64,000 nucleotides of DNA. Origin: Cryptomeria japonica (taxonomy: Eukaryota > Streptophyta > Pinopsida > Cupressales > Cupressaceae). Made by a program: the position numbers and the translations under genes. The DNA is taken from positions 127,720,640 through 127,784,639 of the forward strand of contig NC_081410.1 of NCBI RefSeq assembly GCF_030272615.1, read 5' to 3'. Shown here one piece after another: positions 36,538 to 48,503 of this stretch (positions within the stretch are counted from its first letter, which is position 1; each line of letters opens with the position of its first letter). Under the pieces are notes generated by a model. The model saw only the letters and a program-made list of their open reading frames with translations, was not told the DNA's origin and ran no database searches.

Positions 36538-37603
36538 TTTTGCCCCTCTTTGATATAGCATCGTGAAGTGATGTTATATCAAAGAAGAATAAAATAGAGC
36601 GGATAAAAGGGATTAAGACTAGTAGCATGATGCCCTAGTCATAGGTGAGATGAGGAAGGATGACAAGGAGGTAGTGGTATGCCCCCTCGAGAGGACATGT
36701 GGGTTCCAAGAACACGGGTGTGCTTTCAAAATGGATAGGAGGACTACAGGATGAAATAAGATAAAAAAGGATAAGGATGATGAAAGGGGGAATGAATGAA
36801 TAAGTTGGAGTCTCAGGACAAATGGACAGGAATGATGAAGGAAATAAATGTAGGATGAGTGGATGGATGAGATTATTTGTGTAAAATATGGAGAGAAAAC
36901 CTAGTTTCAATATTGCCATAGATTATCTACACTGCTAATTATAGGAATCAGGATGTTGTGAATATCCAATGCATGGACTAGACTCTCAGACAATGGGTGT
37001 CTCTATGCACACAGGTTCACAAACATCGATGATGGTATAAATGCAAGACTATTGGATTTTACAAGAGAAATCATCAAACACATCATACCATGAAAATATA
37101 CCCCAATATTTGCCACCTCAAGACATACCAATATATAGAATGATCAAGGAAGCCCTGAACAGGTATAGTCTTGGGACACAAGATAAAAATCAAAGTGAAA
37201 AGTTCAATCATGCAAACAACATGCACATGGCCAACTGATATGTCTTTCCAAGAGTAGGACATGGATCTGAATATACTGTCAGACATGGGAAGGATACATC
37301 TTGATGGGTAGGTGATGGATTTGGATAAACTGCTAGACATGGGGATGATGATTGGATAGAGGGGATGTGAGGTAATAGATAATTTGGTTGTGTGGGGTAT
37401 TTAGATGGGAGGATTTCCACTAAGAGTTTATTAGCATAGTATGGATGGGTATTTGGATAACACACAAGTCAATATAAGCTCATATAGATGGGAAAAGCTT
37501 AGTTTTCTAGGGGGAAAGCTCAATGCGATGGGGGTCTTAAATGGATTGGATAAGATTGGAGGAGGATAAATTATTGGATATGATAGGATTGGATTATGGA
37601 TAT
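36538..37603 (-). other. Proline-rich minus-strand remnant upstream of the LTR
   Basis: The plus strand is GGAT/GGATG-rich. On the minus strand several short frames (36,635-36,919, 37,083-37,340, 37,208-37,465) encode Pro-, Ser- and His-rich sequence like that at 47.6-48.5 and 57.3-58.5 kb. No single frame is intact. It is probably the 3' part of a minus-strand gypsy-related element ending in the LTR at 36,537. Confidence 0.45.
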
Positions 37604-38807
37604 TGTAATACCCTAAAAATGGTCACCTAAACCATAGGCCTCCTAATCTCGACAAACATCACCAAGGTCCTAACCAAAGACAATTAAATCAACCTTGAGC
37701 ACCTAATTAATTAATTCCTCAATCATTAATGCCACGTGGCAAATAAATCATTCTATATTAATTAAATATTTATTTAATTAATTAATCATTCCAAGTAAAT
37801 TATCTTAATTAGCTTACCTATTTATTTAATTAAATATCCTAGCATATTTAATTAATAAATCAATTTTCCATTTAATCATCAAAAAAAAATTAATTTACAA
37901 AAAGGAATTAAAATTGAGAGAAGAAATCAACTTAAGATATTTCTTTTTCTAAAATTTAGATAACTTGAGAAATCTCAGAAAAGCAATTAAATTGAATTAA
38001 TCATTTAAAAAAAAAATTAAAAATCAAAGTTTATCTTGGGGAAAGAGGTTCAGTTGCATTGAAAAGGCTTTTTCTAAATAAAAATCTTGAGCAAATAAAA
38101 GAAATGTGCATGGAATCAACTAATTTGATCTCCAATGCAAACTCAGACTTATAATTTAAATGCATTCAATCAGGCTTTAATTGGAATCTATCTCAAGATT
38201 AACTCAATCAAATCCCCTCTAAAACTGAATCAAAGCATCCAATCATTTCAATTCACCTGGATTGTGCTTTCTCTTGAGGAATCTCAGCCGCTCATCATTA
38301 ATCAATCTTGACCGTTGGTCTCTCTTTGGATTCTCTATAAATTCAGCCTTTCATCTCTCATTCAAGACACCCTGGAGATTTATTGTTATTATGTCATTTT
38401 TGCTCTAGAGTCATTGAGAATATTGTGCTTTGAGATTATTGCATCTTAGTTTAGCTTTTTGCATATTTAGTTTAATCATGATTGCTTGAATTCATCTAGC
38501 TTAATATTCATTCATGTATCTCAATATTCATCCATCTAGCTTAATTTTGCATATCTAGCTTAATCTTGCATCCATTTAGCTTAATTTAGTGCTGATATAG
38601 ATTAAATCCTTCGTCTTGGTGTAGTCTAGTCACTGGTATTGCTTAGACAAATCTGAGAGCAAGTCCATACTCGCATCTTTTAGAAGGCAATAGGTCGATT
38701 TGTTATGGTTTTTATATTCATGATCACATCTTTCTAACCATGCATGCAATGATTTATTGAAGTGTTGTGTCTTGCAGCTTACAGATTTAACACTTTTCAC
38801 ACACACA
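37604..38807 (+). repeat. 5' LTR of the gypsy element
   Basis: It starts TGTAATACCCTAAAAATGG and ends CACACACACA. A TATA box lies at 38,336-38,343, and a primer-binding site follows the end. The U5 region has repeated AGCTTAAT-containing words (38,460-38,590). No matching 3' LTR is in the window, so the ends rest on signals and not on an alignment. Confidence 0.7.
38336..38343 (+). promoter_or_regulatory. TATA box of the gypsy LTR
   Basis: TATAAATT in TTCTCTATAAATTCAGCC, about 470 bp before the LTR end. This is a normal position for a U3/R boundary. Confidence 0.6.
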
Positions 38808-38811
38808 TTTT

Positions 38812-38829
38812 TGGTGCCCACCATGAGGC
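38812..38829 (+). other. Primer-binding site of the gypsy element
   Basis: TGGTGCCCACCATGAGGC lies four bases after the LTR end. It corresponds to the TGGCGCCCACCGTGGGGC type common after plant gypsy LTRs, with transitions consistent with decay. Confidence 0.65.
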
Positions 38830-40769
38830 AGAAGACTACAATTTTCGGCCTTGCAGATCAACTCACTTTATTTTTTGGATTTTGTCTGTACAGTTGCTAC
38901 TAAAATTCGTACGAGTTTTCATAAAGGCTAGTGCGACAATCTATAGTTTCTCGTACGATCCATGGTGAATTACCATACTAGTCAGTGAGAATACTCGTAC
39001 AACTTTTTGGTTTCTCGTATCAGGAACATATTGCATTTTAGGGGTTTTTTGATTGAAATTTGATGGTACTAATGCTAACCCTAGCTTGTTTTTTGTCTTA
39101 CTGAGAGATTTTCATAGCCTAACCTATTTTTGCAGAATGTTTGTCGAAGAACACACCTGTCGCTCAAAAACAATGTGACTATTGATTCGTTGTTTTTGCA
39201 GGTTGCCTTAGGAGATTCAAGCAAACTTTGTGTATTTTTTATTATTTTCTAGGCACTTAAATTGCAATATGTTAAATGAAATAATGTATTTTTCATGTTT
39301 GAGAAGAGTCTAAAAGGTAGGAGACTATGCTCTTGTCTGTACAGACAATAAAAAATCCAGACCCTTGAATCTTTTCTAAGTTTGAGATTTGTGTTCCTTT
39401 AGTGGGCCTGTCACAGTGGGAAAAAGTAATTACCCTGAGAGAATGACCCAAGTGAGTACAACTAGACCTAAGAATTCTGACTCACTATAATAAATAGGTC
39501 TTTCGGGATTAAAGTCTCGAAGGACAAAGTTATTTGAGTTTTCTCTTTGAGATCTATCATATCAGGCATTTTGTAGGGTCTTGCGGTCTCAATCACGTTT
39601 ACGTGACTACAACTTGTTTCGGTACCTTGTCGAGCTATAGGCCTCAATCGTGCTTATGCGACTTCAAGGGGTAATTTCGAACGAAATCCCTTACTAAGAA
39701 CTCTAAGATAGAAGCTACCCAACTCACCTCCAAAAGGGGGATAATCTTTGTGCAAGAGAGATAGTAACTCTCCCAAGATACTTGCCATTTCATGTGCCCA
39801 TTAGTGTTTGGAGTCGGCTAATACGACGTTGAGAATCCATTGCGTGAGACTCAGCGATCGTATTCTGATTAGCTATTGGGTGTGTACCCGAGTCTACAAG
39901 CAAAGGTTTTCTCTCTCAACCAACTTCCTTAGGGTTAGCATGTTGTGCTTGAAGTCACTTTACATCTTGCGTGTTTGTTGTGTTTTCATCCTTGAAATTG
40001 AAACTGAAATACTAAAACTAGAGAAAATACTCAAAACATCAAAAACTCAATGGTCACAACTCTATCATTTTCAGAAACTCATCCCTATCCAGTCCTGTGT
40101 CGTACAAACCTTCTGTTTTGTCATCCTATTCTCTGAGAATTATCGTCTGGTTAACCCTAAACTGTTGTATGAGTCAGTATCATCATTGCTAGTTTGTCAT
40201 CTAGTTATCTCTAAATTATCATCTGATAACCTTTAAATTGTCGTACAAGTCAGTCATTTTGTCATCTGAGCAGCTCTAAATTGTCGTATGAGTTAGTCAT
40301 TTTATCATCTGAGTAGGTTTAAACTGTCGTGCGAGTTTAAAAAGAAACTCATACGAGAAACTATCTTTATCATCTATATTGTCATTTGAGTCACAGTATT
40401 TTGTCATACGAATCTCTGATTTTGACAGTCTGGAACCTGTCTTTTTGTGTGCTTTTCCAGATCTGTCATACTTGCCTAGTCAGTCTACAAAGAGCGTATA
40501 TCTAGTCTTTTTCATCTTGAGCATAAACAATCTTGATAGTGTACCCCTGTCATTGTGCTACACGATTTTGTCGATTATATCTCAGCTAGTTCAATCAATC
40601 ACTCATCAATCTGATCAACTTGATCTACTTAGATCACATCTTATACATGATAGATCATTCCTAAAACTAAACTTGGTCTCAATCAATTTTATTACCTCAA
40701 ACGAACAACTAGCTCTGATTTGATCCTGACATCTGTATCACTCCTAGCTCTTGGTCACATCAATTGTAA
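38830..40769 (+). other. Untranslated leader of the gypsy element
   Basis: About 1.9 kb between the primer-binding site and the gag start. There is no conserved gene; the open frames at 39,808-40,236 and 40,379-40,723 have no domain signal. It holds a 43-bp tandem repeat near 40,240 and repeated GTCGTACGAG-like words. Confidence 0.55.
40240..40340 (+). repeat. 43-bp tandem repeat in the gypsy leader
   Basis: GTCGTACAAGTCAGTCATTT, GTCGTATGAGTTAGTCATTT and GTCGTGCGAG begin at 40,240, 40,283 and 40,326. That gives two full copies and a partial third. Diverged forms continue upstream to about 40,140. Confidence 0.75.
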
Positions 40770-42614
40770 ATGCCTATTCAAACCAGAAGTTCTCGTAAGA
40801 CAGCTGCCAAGGGTAAGGGACAATCCTTTTCATTTTAGACTAATCCATTCTTTATAGAAGACCTTGTCTCAGACAAACCTTCGTCATCAAGTATACCAAT
40901 TTTTCATCAACCCTTATCTCCCACCATGTCTGGAGAAAGGCAAGAAAGAGAAGCTGCTAAACACAATACTCATAATAATGTTAGCAACCATGCTACTGAT
41001 AGTGACTCCCCATCTAGTGAGTTTGAAGGTTCTAAACCTACAAAAGTTGTTATAAATAACTGCGAAAAGGATAAAGATTTTCAAAAAATGATGAAAATTA
41101 TCATGACTAGAGAAAAAGAAGACCATTTTCTATAATTGGCAAAACAAAACACTAAACTTCCCATTGATTATAACATTGAAAGCCTTATCACTAAAGAAGA
41201 AGAGACACCAATAGCATTGGTAAACAAACAATTGCAATCACTACAAATTGAAATCAAGGAAATGAAAAACAAGGATAAATCATCTATGCAGTATTCTTTG
41301 GACACGATCTGCTCGTTCTCATTTGACAAGAACCTTTACATGCCTCCATTTCCTTCAAGAGTGGAAATTCCCAAGTTTGACAAATATGATGGTAACCCAG
41401 ATCCTCAAGACCATGTCAGAGAATTTTGTGCTTTATGTATGGAGTTCATACACAAACAGACATATCTCATGCGTCTTTTCCCAAGAAGTCTAGGAGGACA
41501 AGCTATGGAGTGGTTTTCAAGCCTACCTATGGGAATTAAATCTTTTGGGGAACTAGTAGATTTGTTTCTCCAACAATACTCCTATAACATTCATCATCTA
41601 GTCACCATGATCAAGCTCTATAATACCAAACAAAAGACAGGAGAACCTTTTCTCACTTTCCTTAAACATTGGAGAAAGATGTTCTCTAGATATTCACAAC
41701 CCATTCCAGATTCTAAGAAGATGTACATCTTTGTCAATAACCTGATCCCTGAATTGAAATATAATATCCAAATGCAAGTATACCCTTCATTCAACAAGAT
41801 GGTGGACAGTTCTCTCAAAAAGTAAGATGTGCTTATAAGGAAAGGAGATATATCACTTTATAAAGAAACACAACAAGACTCTAGTTCCAAAGAGAAGAAC
41901 AAATACTGGAAATACGACAAAGATAATAACAGAAATGTTGTTAATTATGGAATGATTGATACTGTTAAACCAAAATCAAAACCAACAGTGTTTAATCTAA
42001 CTACCGACACACAAGCCCTCAAAGCAGCTGAAACTGCTACGGAAAACCCTCCTAAGAAATCAAAAGAGTGGTTTAAAGAGAAGCCTTGGCTTTCAAAGCC
42101 TAAACGCGATTTCACTCCTTTGGAAGAGTCGTACGAATCAACTCTTAAGACCTTATTGGCAAATGATCTGATCACATTGCTTGACAACTTAAAACTATAT
42201 GATCTTGAAGTCAAACCCAAATGTTGGAGGGAAAATGAGTACTTTGAATATCATCGCAATAAGGGTCATACAACAAATAATTGCATGAAAATCAAACACA
42301 AGATTCAAGACCTTATTGATGCTCACAAAATTATTGTTGGGAATCATGCAACCAATGCTGATCATAAAGCTTTCAAAGATCCCTTGCTTGCTTATGAGAA
42401 AGGAGAATCCTCTAAATCCAAGGGAGGTGCCAAAATCAATTACACCTATACCAACAATGATAATGTGATCAACTTCCTTGAACCTTCTCAATCTGAACAT
42501 TGCAAAGTAATCATAGTCAAAGAAGAGCAAAACAAATCAGGAACTATGAATATCGTAACCTGTGCTCAAAGAAAAGTTACTCTCAAGGGAGCTAGTTCTT
42601 CATCTTATGATTAG
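40770..42614 (+). pseudogene. Gypsy gag relic
   Basis: ATG at 40,770 (MPIQTRSSRKTAAKGKGQ) starts a single frame that runs to 42,614 with in-frame stops at 40,836, 41,133 and 41,823, and a last one at 42,612. The Retrotrans_gag core is at 41,370-41,820 (EIPKFDKYDGNPDPQDHV, GGQAMEWFSSLPMGIKSFGE). A nucleocapsid zinc knuckle lies near 42,240-42,290 (YFEYHRNKGHTTNNC). Its first Cys is now Phe, so the CCHC ligand set is broken. Gag would form the virus-like particle and package element RNA. I chose the upstream ATG because coding similarity in composition and frame continues to it through the TAG at 40,836. Confidence 0.85.
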
Positions 42615-43508
42615 ACAACATCAAAACTACTGACTTCTACGAACAAACAACCAAACATGATCATGGATAAATCTAAACATTTGGCTTCATCATCCTCTTC
42701 TGGTTACAACATTGTTGAACAATTAAAATGAACTACTGCTCAAATCTCCATTCTTGAACTGCTTAAGATCTCCGTTGCTCATAGAGAGATCCTAGATAAA
42801 GATTTGCTCACTACTAACGTCCGTAAAGATTTAGATTTGGATCGGTTTCAATCTATGGTGGGTCACCTGACTTCGCCTCACTACTTAACCTTCTCTGAAG
42901 AATATGACAATTCCCTAAATCATCCACATAACTAGCCATTATACATCAAAGCTATGATTCATAAACACCGAGTTAAACGTGTTTTGATAGATGGAGGCAC
43001 TGTGTTGAATATTTTTACCTACAATTTACTAATATAGTTGGGATTTTATGAGAATGTCATTGATCCAACAAATAAAATAACAATCAAAGCTTATGATGAA
43101 GAAGAGAGAACCTCTAAAGGTCTGATACTATTACCGATCAGGGTGGGACCTATGGAAAGAGATGTTATTTGTCAAGTGCTTGACCTTCCCTTATCCTACA
43201 ACATCTTGTTGGGCAGACCATGGATTCACAAAATGCAAGCAGTGCCATCTACATACCATCAGTAATTGGAGTTTCCTTATAATGGTGTTGAAGTCAGTAT
43301 TCCTGCTGATACAAGCTATACCTGTAATTCATTAAAACAGTGTATTGATACCTTTGCTCCTCATAATAGAGCAGCCTCTACAGCTGAGAATTTAGAAAAT
43401 TTGATGAAAGACTTAGAAAAGAAACTTAAAATTACAGGTACTGGCATGGATGGATACAAGATAGAATTTGTACTTTCATTGATGTCTCTTCCCTCATCAC
43501 CAAGATAG
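42615..43508 (+). pseudogene. Gypsy aspartic protease relic
   Basis: Same frame as gag. The protease begins near 42,950 with IKAMIHKHRVKRVLIDGGT and continues KITIKAYDEEER and LPLSYNILLGRPWIHKMQAV (the conserved hydrophobic-hydrophobic-G-R-P-W-I flap/C-lobe). The active-site triad reads D-G-G, as in many plant Tat/Athila-type elements, in place of D-[ST]-G. Stops occur at about 42,729, 42,933, 43,035, 43,263 and 43,506. It would have cleaved the gag-pol precursor. The text before 42,940 is linker. Confidence 0.8.
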
Positions 43509-43937
43509 TCTGGAAAACCATCTGAGGCTATGAAGCCACAAACTTCAACTCCAAACATCATCTATGATGGTATTTTTGTATAGTCCTCTACTTCCCTTGC
43601 AAATGAAACAAAAGAGGAGGCTGTTCTCAAATGAATTCTTAGAGAAGAAAGTGAAAATAAAGAAGTGCAACACTGTGAGATTTCCCTAGAACAATATGGT
43701 CTAGGCTATAAGATGATTCAATGCATGGGATATTCAGTTACTGGTCCTCTGGGAAAGCGTCAAGAAGGAATTATTGAACCTATTAAGCTACAAGCTAAGT
43801 ATACAAATGATAAAGTTGGACTTGGATACCATCTAGAGGAGTCATCAAATAAAAAAAACACTTCTCATCATCAGTCTAAGTGGAGGAAAAAGATACTACA
43901 TCAAACATCACAGGAACTAAACACTCACCAAACTTAG
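43509..43937 (+). pseudogene. G-patch module of gypsy pol
   Basis: In the same frame, 43,680-43,840 encodes LEQYGLGYKMIQCMGYSVTG, then GPLGKRQEGIIEPIKLQ, and later KVGLGYH. This matches the G-patch seen between protease and RT in several plant gypsy lineages (G-hydrophobic-MGY..G.LGK...GI..PI). It is inferred to bind RNA. Stops lie at about 43,578, 43,632 and 43,935. Related modules sit at 27.9 and 48.4 kb on the minus strand. Confidence 0.7.
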
Positions 43938-45443
43938 GAAGAGTATGAGTAAGAACAAGAAGAATTGACAATCAAGAGAGAAGAAGCAACTTGTAATCAA
44001 GTTCCCAATGCATCAACAACAACACTACAAGGAATAGAAATCCTAGAAGACATGAGAGAAGAGATGGAAGGAATTAAAGAAATGTTTGCACCATTGAACA
44101 TTCCTGTCACATACACGAGAAGAATGCAAGAAGGAGATTCAGAAATAGACTCGAATGAGTATGAATGGGGTCTGAAACCTTTATCATATTTATCTACCGA
44201 AGAAACTGCTGAAGAACCTAGTGATATCATAGATGAAGCACAAGAGATAGTACACTTAAAGCTACAACAAGAACTAGAGGAAATTAGGCTAAAAAGACAA
44301 GAGGCTTATAAAAAACAACTAAGAAGATAGAAAGCACAATAAAATACCTCACCTACTGTATCTCCCTCTAATGAGATAAAGAAAATTAGATATGGGAATA
44401 CAAATGAATAACTGGAGGCTAGACAAGCAAGACTGGTCATCAGTCCAGAAGAGGCTGAATGGGAAAGAAGACAAAGATTAATAGAGCCATGTCAATAGGT
44501 ATGTCAACCGCAAGTGATCATTGAACCAAAACATGAAGGAACTTGCAACATGAAAGATGTTGATATTGATACTATACATGCTTTCTCTGAGCCACTTGAA
44601 GGGGAGTCAGATGCTTCATCTTCTGACTCTGATCACTCTGAAATAAGATCTATTTATGACATTACCTATTTGACACCAAACTATGACTACTTTGTCATGA
44701 ATGTTGAAACTCTATCTGAAGAACCTATTGCTATTGAACTACATTATGTAGTCCACTCTGAAGTAGAAGGTGCTAGTAGTAGGTCTGTTGGGTTAGATCC
44801 TCTAGACGCTAAAGTAGACTTTGATAATCATGTTATAACTCTTCCTGGTCTTGAGACGCTTACGCAAAGTAGTCTTCTGGAACTCAACTTGTTGGTCCAA
44901 CGTGGTGATAACAATACTATGAATTCTCTTGAACCCATTGAATCCTTATCCTTGGTACATCCTGAGCTTATTGACTGTACTCTACAAGATCAACCCTTGG
45001 ATATTCCTACCTTTGCCAATGACTATAAATTAGCTTGTTATCTTAATGCAGTTGAACAAATGATCTCTTCCACCAGTGAACAAAGTGTGAACCTGACAAA
45101 AGCGGATGTCAAGTATCTTAGTCTCAAAAAAAAAAAAAAAAAGTGTTCTGATGGCAAAAACCACGCTGTTGCGGTTTCAGAATGAAAAATAGTAACAATA
45201 AAAGATGTACCTAACAATGAAAAATTCTCTGAGACACCTGAAGGTGACATACTTGACATTGTGCCTGATCACTTTCAAGAGAGATCGTCAATGCTCATTG
45301 AACCTACACAACCAGTGAACATTGGAACAGAAGAAACTCAACATATATTACATGTGGCCGATTACCTATCAACAAAAGAATTGAAAGAGTTTGTTGACTT
45401 CTTCATAGAGAAAAATATCAACTTTGCATGAACATATGTTGAT
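43938..45443 (+). pseudogene. Gypsy pol acidic linker between G-patch and RT
   Basis: It stays in the gag frame and is highly charged. A coiled-coil-like Glu/Lys/Gln-rich stretch (about 44,220-44,480: VHLKLQQELEEIRLKRQEAY) is followed by an acidic, Ser/Asp-rich part (44,580-44,650) and a run of six Lys (AAA repeat at 45,127-45,143). Stops fall at about 43,950, 44,328, 44,340, 44,409, 44,496, 45,183 and 45,429. No enzyme motif is present. Such linkers are common but poorly understood in plant Tat-type elements. Confidence 0.6.
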
Positions 45444-46600
45444 ATGCCTGGTCTGGATCTTGACCTCATAATGCATCATCTCTCTATTGCTCCTGGAGTC
45501 AAACCTGTCAAGAAAAAGCTCCAAAAAATGCATCCTCATGTTGCATTACTTGTTAAAGCTGAGTTAGAAAAATTACTAAAAGCAAGATTCATCAGAGCAA
45601 TTGACTACACTGAGTGGATATCTAATATTGTACATGTTTCAAAACATGATAAATCAATCTGTGTTTGCACATATTTCAGAGATTTAAATAGGCATGTCCA
45701 AAAGATGATTTTCCATTGCCTAACATAGACATGATAGGGGACATGAATGCTAGTTATGAAATGTACTCTCTGATGGATGGTTTTTACAGATACAATCAGA
45801 TCAAAATTGCACCCGAGGATCAAGAGAAAACAACGTTCACCTATGCTTGGGGAAATTTTTGCAGGAATGTGATGCCCTTTGGCTTAAAGAACGTGGGTGC
45901 CACTTATCAAAGAGTTGTAACAACAACCTTTCATGACATGATGTAGAAAAACATGGAAGACTGTCAATGATACCCTACTCAAATCTATGAAAAGATCGAC
46001 ACATCTCTCAGAACTAGGTCCAATCTTAGATAGGATGGAAATATTTAAACTCAGACTAAATCCTAAGAAATGTGCATTTGGAATTAGATCTAGAAAAATC
46101 CTAGGATACATTGTTTCAGCAAAAGGGATTGAAGTGGATCCAGAAAAAGTTAAAGCTATAATGGAAATGCCACCTCCAAAGAATGTCAGTCGAATGAGAA
46201 CTCTACAAGAGCGACTCCAATCAATAAGACACTTCATTTCTCAGCTAGCAGATAAGGCTCAACCATTCAAAAAAGCATTATGGAAAGGAGTTACATACAA
46301 CTGGGATGAAGACCGTGAACAACACCTGAAACAAATCAAAGAATATCTTTCTAATCCACCTATCTTGATGCCACCGATTCAAGACAAACCCTTGATTCTC
46401 TACATATCAGCTACCAACACATCACTAGGGACACTTTTGGTTCAACAAGATGAGAACAAAAAGGAATGAGCTATATACTATATCAACAGGACCTTGGTGT
46501 CCTATGAGATGAACTACACTATCATAGAGAAAGCTTGTTTGCATTGGTCTTTACATCTTTGTCGGTTACAAAACCCTAGATACGTCAAGATTCAAATGAA
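45444..46600 (+). pseudogene. Gypsy RT and partial RNase H relic
   Basis: The RT begins LIMHHLSIAPGVKPVKKKLQ and LEKLLKARFIRAIDYTEWIS. It shifts frame near 45,690, then reads SLMDGFYRYNQIKIAPEDQ and RNVMPFGLKNVGATYQR, and returns to the first frame by 45,970. The catalytic YVDD now reads TVND (about 45,962-45,975), so the enzyme is dead. The thumb follows (FKLRLNPKKCAFGIRSRKIL, LGYIVSAKGIEVDPEKVKAI). RNase H starts with LILYISATNTSLGTLLVQQ and IYYINRTLVSYEMNYT and is cut near 46,590. This enzyme would copy element RNA into DNA. Confidence 0.9.
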
Positions 46601-47493
46601 CTTACATCATAGATCATTACAGATTATTATAAATCATCATACAAATTATTACAAATCATCATACATATTATTACAAATCATCATACAGATTATTACAAAT
46701 CATCATATAGATTATTACAACAAATATCAAGACAATTTCAACTATTGAATAATCATAACACGACACCGCACATCGATCTGATAAGCAGTCAAACCCTTAA
46801 CACATTCTTCTATGCTCTTCGTTGTTTCCCAAGAAATTCCATCCTTAATTGCACCAAAACAATATTTTAATTTCTCACATGGGTTGTGACACGCCACCAT
46901 CAAGTTATGAACATAATGAAATTCACCACCAAATCATAAAGCATCTCCGATTAAGAGATCTTGTTACCGGTTCTAAAACCCTACTAAAACCCTACTAAAA
47001 ATACAATAGTAAATCACAAACATGACTTCCGGTTATCAAAACATGATGCGGTTCTGGTCATCGACTCATTACAATGATATAAACACATATTTCAAACCGC
47101 AACACCTAATTCCTCATCAATCGTCAGAACCAGTTGCTTAAGTATAACATAGTTTCATGTTTACCTGTTAAAGTCTTATTTGCTAGTTTGTCTGTCAACT
47201 GCCCAGTTCATCTCACCAACTTAATCCATTACCGGTTAGGTTACACCAGTAAACTTGGATGACAAAGTAATCAAGAATAAACAATTTCCATTGTTTCCAT
47301 CAATGACAACACAAATAACTGATCACGAAGTCACCAACCAATATCTCAATCTGTATCGGTCATACATCACTGTGCCATCATTCTCCTCATCATATCAACT
47401 ATATCATCACCAATAGTCCTTCAATATATCATCACCAATAGTCCTTATACTGGTATGTCAACATCATCATCAGTTATGCCAATCATGCCAACA
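46601..47493 (-). mobile_element. Partial copia-type LTR (minus strand)
   Basis: The minus strand begins TGTTGGCATGATTGGCATAAC at 47,493 and matches the LTR of the copia element at 48,509/55,755 over several blocks. These include GTTATTTGTGTTGTCATTGA, TCTTGGGAAACAAC and GGGTTTGA. It is cut at about 46,601, after some 890 bp, against the gypsy RNase H. Its inner end holds a 21-bp repeat. Confidence 0.7.
46608..46735. repeat. 21-bp tandem repeat at the gypsy/copia junction
   Basis: About five copies of a 21-bp unit (ATTATTACAAATCATCATACA) occupy the junction. The minus strand equivalent, GATGATTTGTAATAATCTGTA, resembles single-copy LTR sequence of the copia element (GATGATCTGATATGATCTG), so the array probably expanded from LTR sequence. 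Confidence 0.75.
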
Positions 47494-48503
47494 AGATGGA
47501 GGGGGATAATGATTTATGAAAAGGCTTGAATTAAAGAGATGGGATTATAAAAAATGGATGTTGGATAATTGTGAAAGACTTGTGGATAAATGGATGGGGA
47601 TGTTGGGAAGCTCAACTCTGGCACACACCTTGAAGGGTGAAAAAGTTGTGGAAGAGAGGGTTTTGAATTAGATGGAGGATAAAGTGTGGATTTGGGAAAT
47701 GACGACCCAAAATAGATGAAGCGGATGATGGACTTGGGATGGTGAATTTTGATACATAAGGGCCCAAAATGGATTTTGAAGATGGAGGATTTTTAGACTT
47801 ATGAGTGGAGGGAGCTTTTGGATTAACAAGTTTGGATGCCAATTTGGATTTTACTTTGAGGTGCATTTCTTCTATGAGTAGCTTTAGAATCCATAGTTTT
47901 TTAGTTTTTCTTTTTGGGCATTTGTGGCCTTTTGGATCATATTTTTCTTTTCTTGAGCATGCATTTTTGAGTGGACATATTGATCTTTGGATTTTTGTGG
48001 ATTTTTGGAGTTATGCATTTTAGATTTGGTATCCAAATTGCTTCAAATAGTAATGGTATGGGTGTATGAGGATGGATGACTTAGATATTTTATATATGGT
48101 AATGTGGAAGGAGAGTATGGGAAGGGATTCAAGGATGTGTACCTTTGTTGATCTTTCTTAGGGATTATTTGAGGTGATGGAGTGGTGGATGGAGGTATGT
48201 AAGGACCCAAGATGGTTGAAAGGGATGAAGGATATGATTTTGAAACATAAGGACCTAAAATGGGTATGGAAGATGGGGGATGGTAGGATTTTGATTTGTA
48301 TGAAGTGATTTAGATTTGGAAAAAATGGAATTTATACCACCAAATTGAGCATGAGCTTTGTAGCCAAGGCAATATGAACTTTCATTTTCTTTGACTTGAA
48401 AGGGTTCCAATATGCCTTGTTCATGGAGGCCTAACCCATTGCCTTGATAAGTCATTTTTTCACAAATTCTTTTTTCCAATAGGACACTTATTATTTTAGA
48501 GAC
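47494..48503 (-). pseudogene. G-patch/Pro-rich ORF relic, downstream half (minus strand)
   Basis: From 48,503 downward the minus strand encodes EKMTYQGNGLGLHEQGILEP, then SYCLGYKA, a G-patch-like block (about 48,460-48,355). A Pro/His/Ser-rich region with short frames to 47,612 follows. The copia element inserted at 48,504-48,508 cuts it; its upstream half is at 57,279-58,519. Joining the halves and keeping one AAGAT gives an open frame through the junction. No RT or integrase is associated. The longer open frame to 48,656 runs into copia LTR sequence and is a fusion artefact. Confidence 0.55.

Larger units (their letters stand above)
37604..46600 (+). mobile_element. Ty3/gypsy element, 3'-truncated
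   Basis: In order it has a 5' LTR (37,604-38,807), a primer-binding site, a 1.9-kb leader, gag, aspartic protease, a G-patch, an acidic linker, RT and the first part of RNase H. Coding stops near 46,590, where a minus-strand copia LTR fragment begins, so the rest of RNase H, the integrase and the 3' LTR are missing. From 40,770 to about 45,690 the whole gag-pol lies in one frame, broken by about 19 stop codons and no clear indel. A second RT relic of a related element is at 59.3-60.7 kb. Confidence 0.9.

Noticed and set aside
45120-45145. Poly-A tail of a retroposon
   Set aside because: The A run is inside continuous gypsy pol coding (Lys codons), with no duplication around it.
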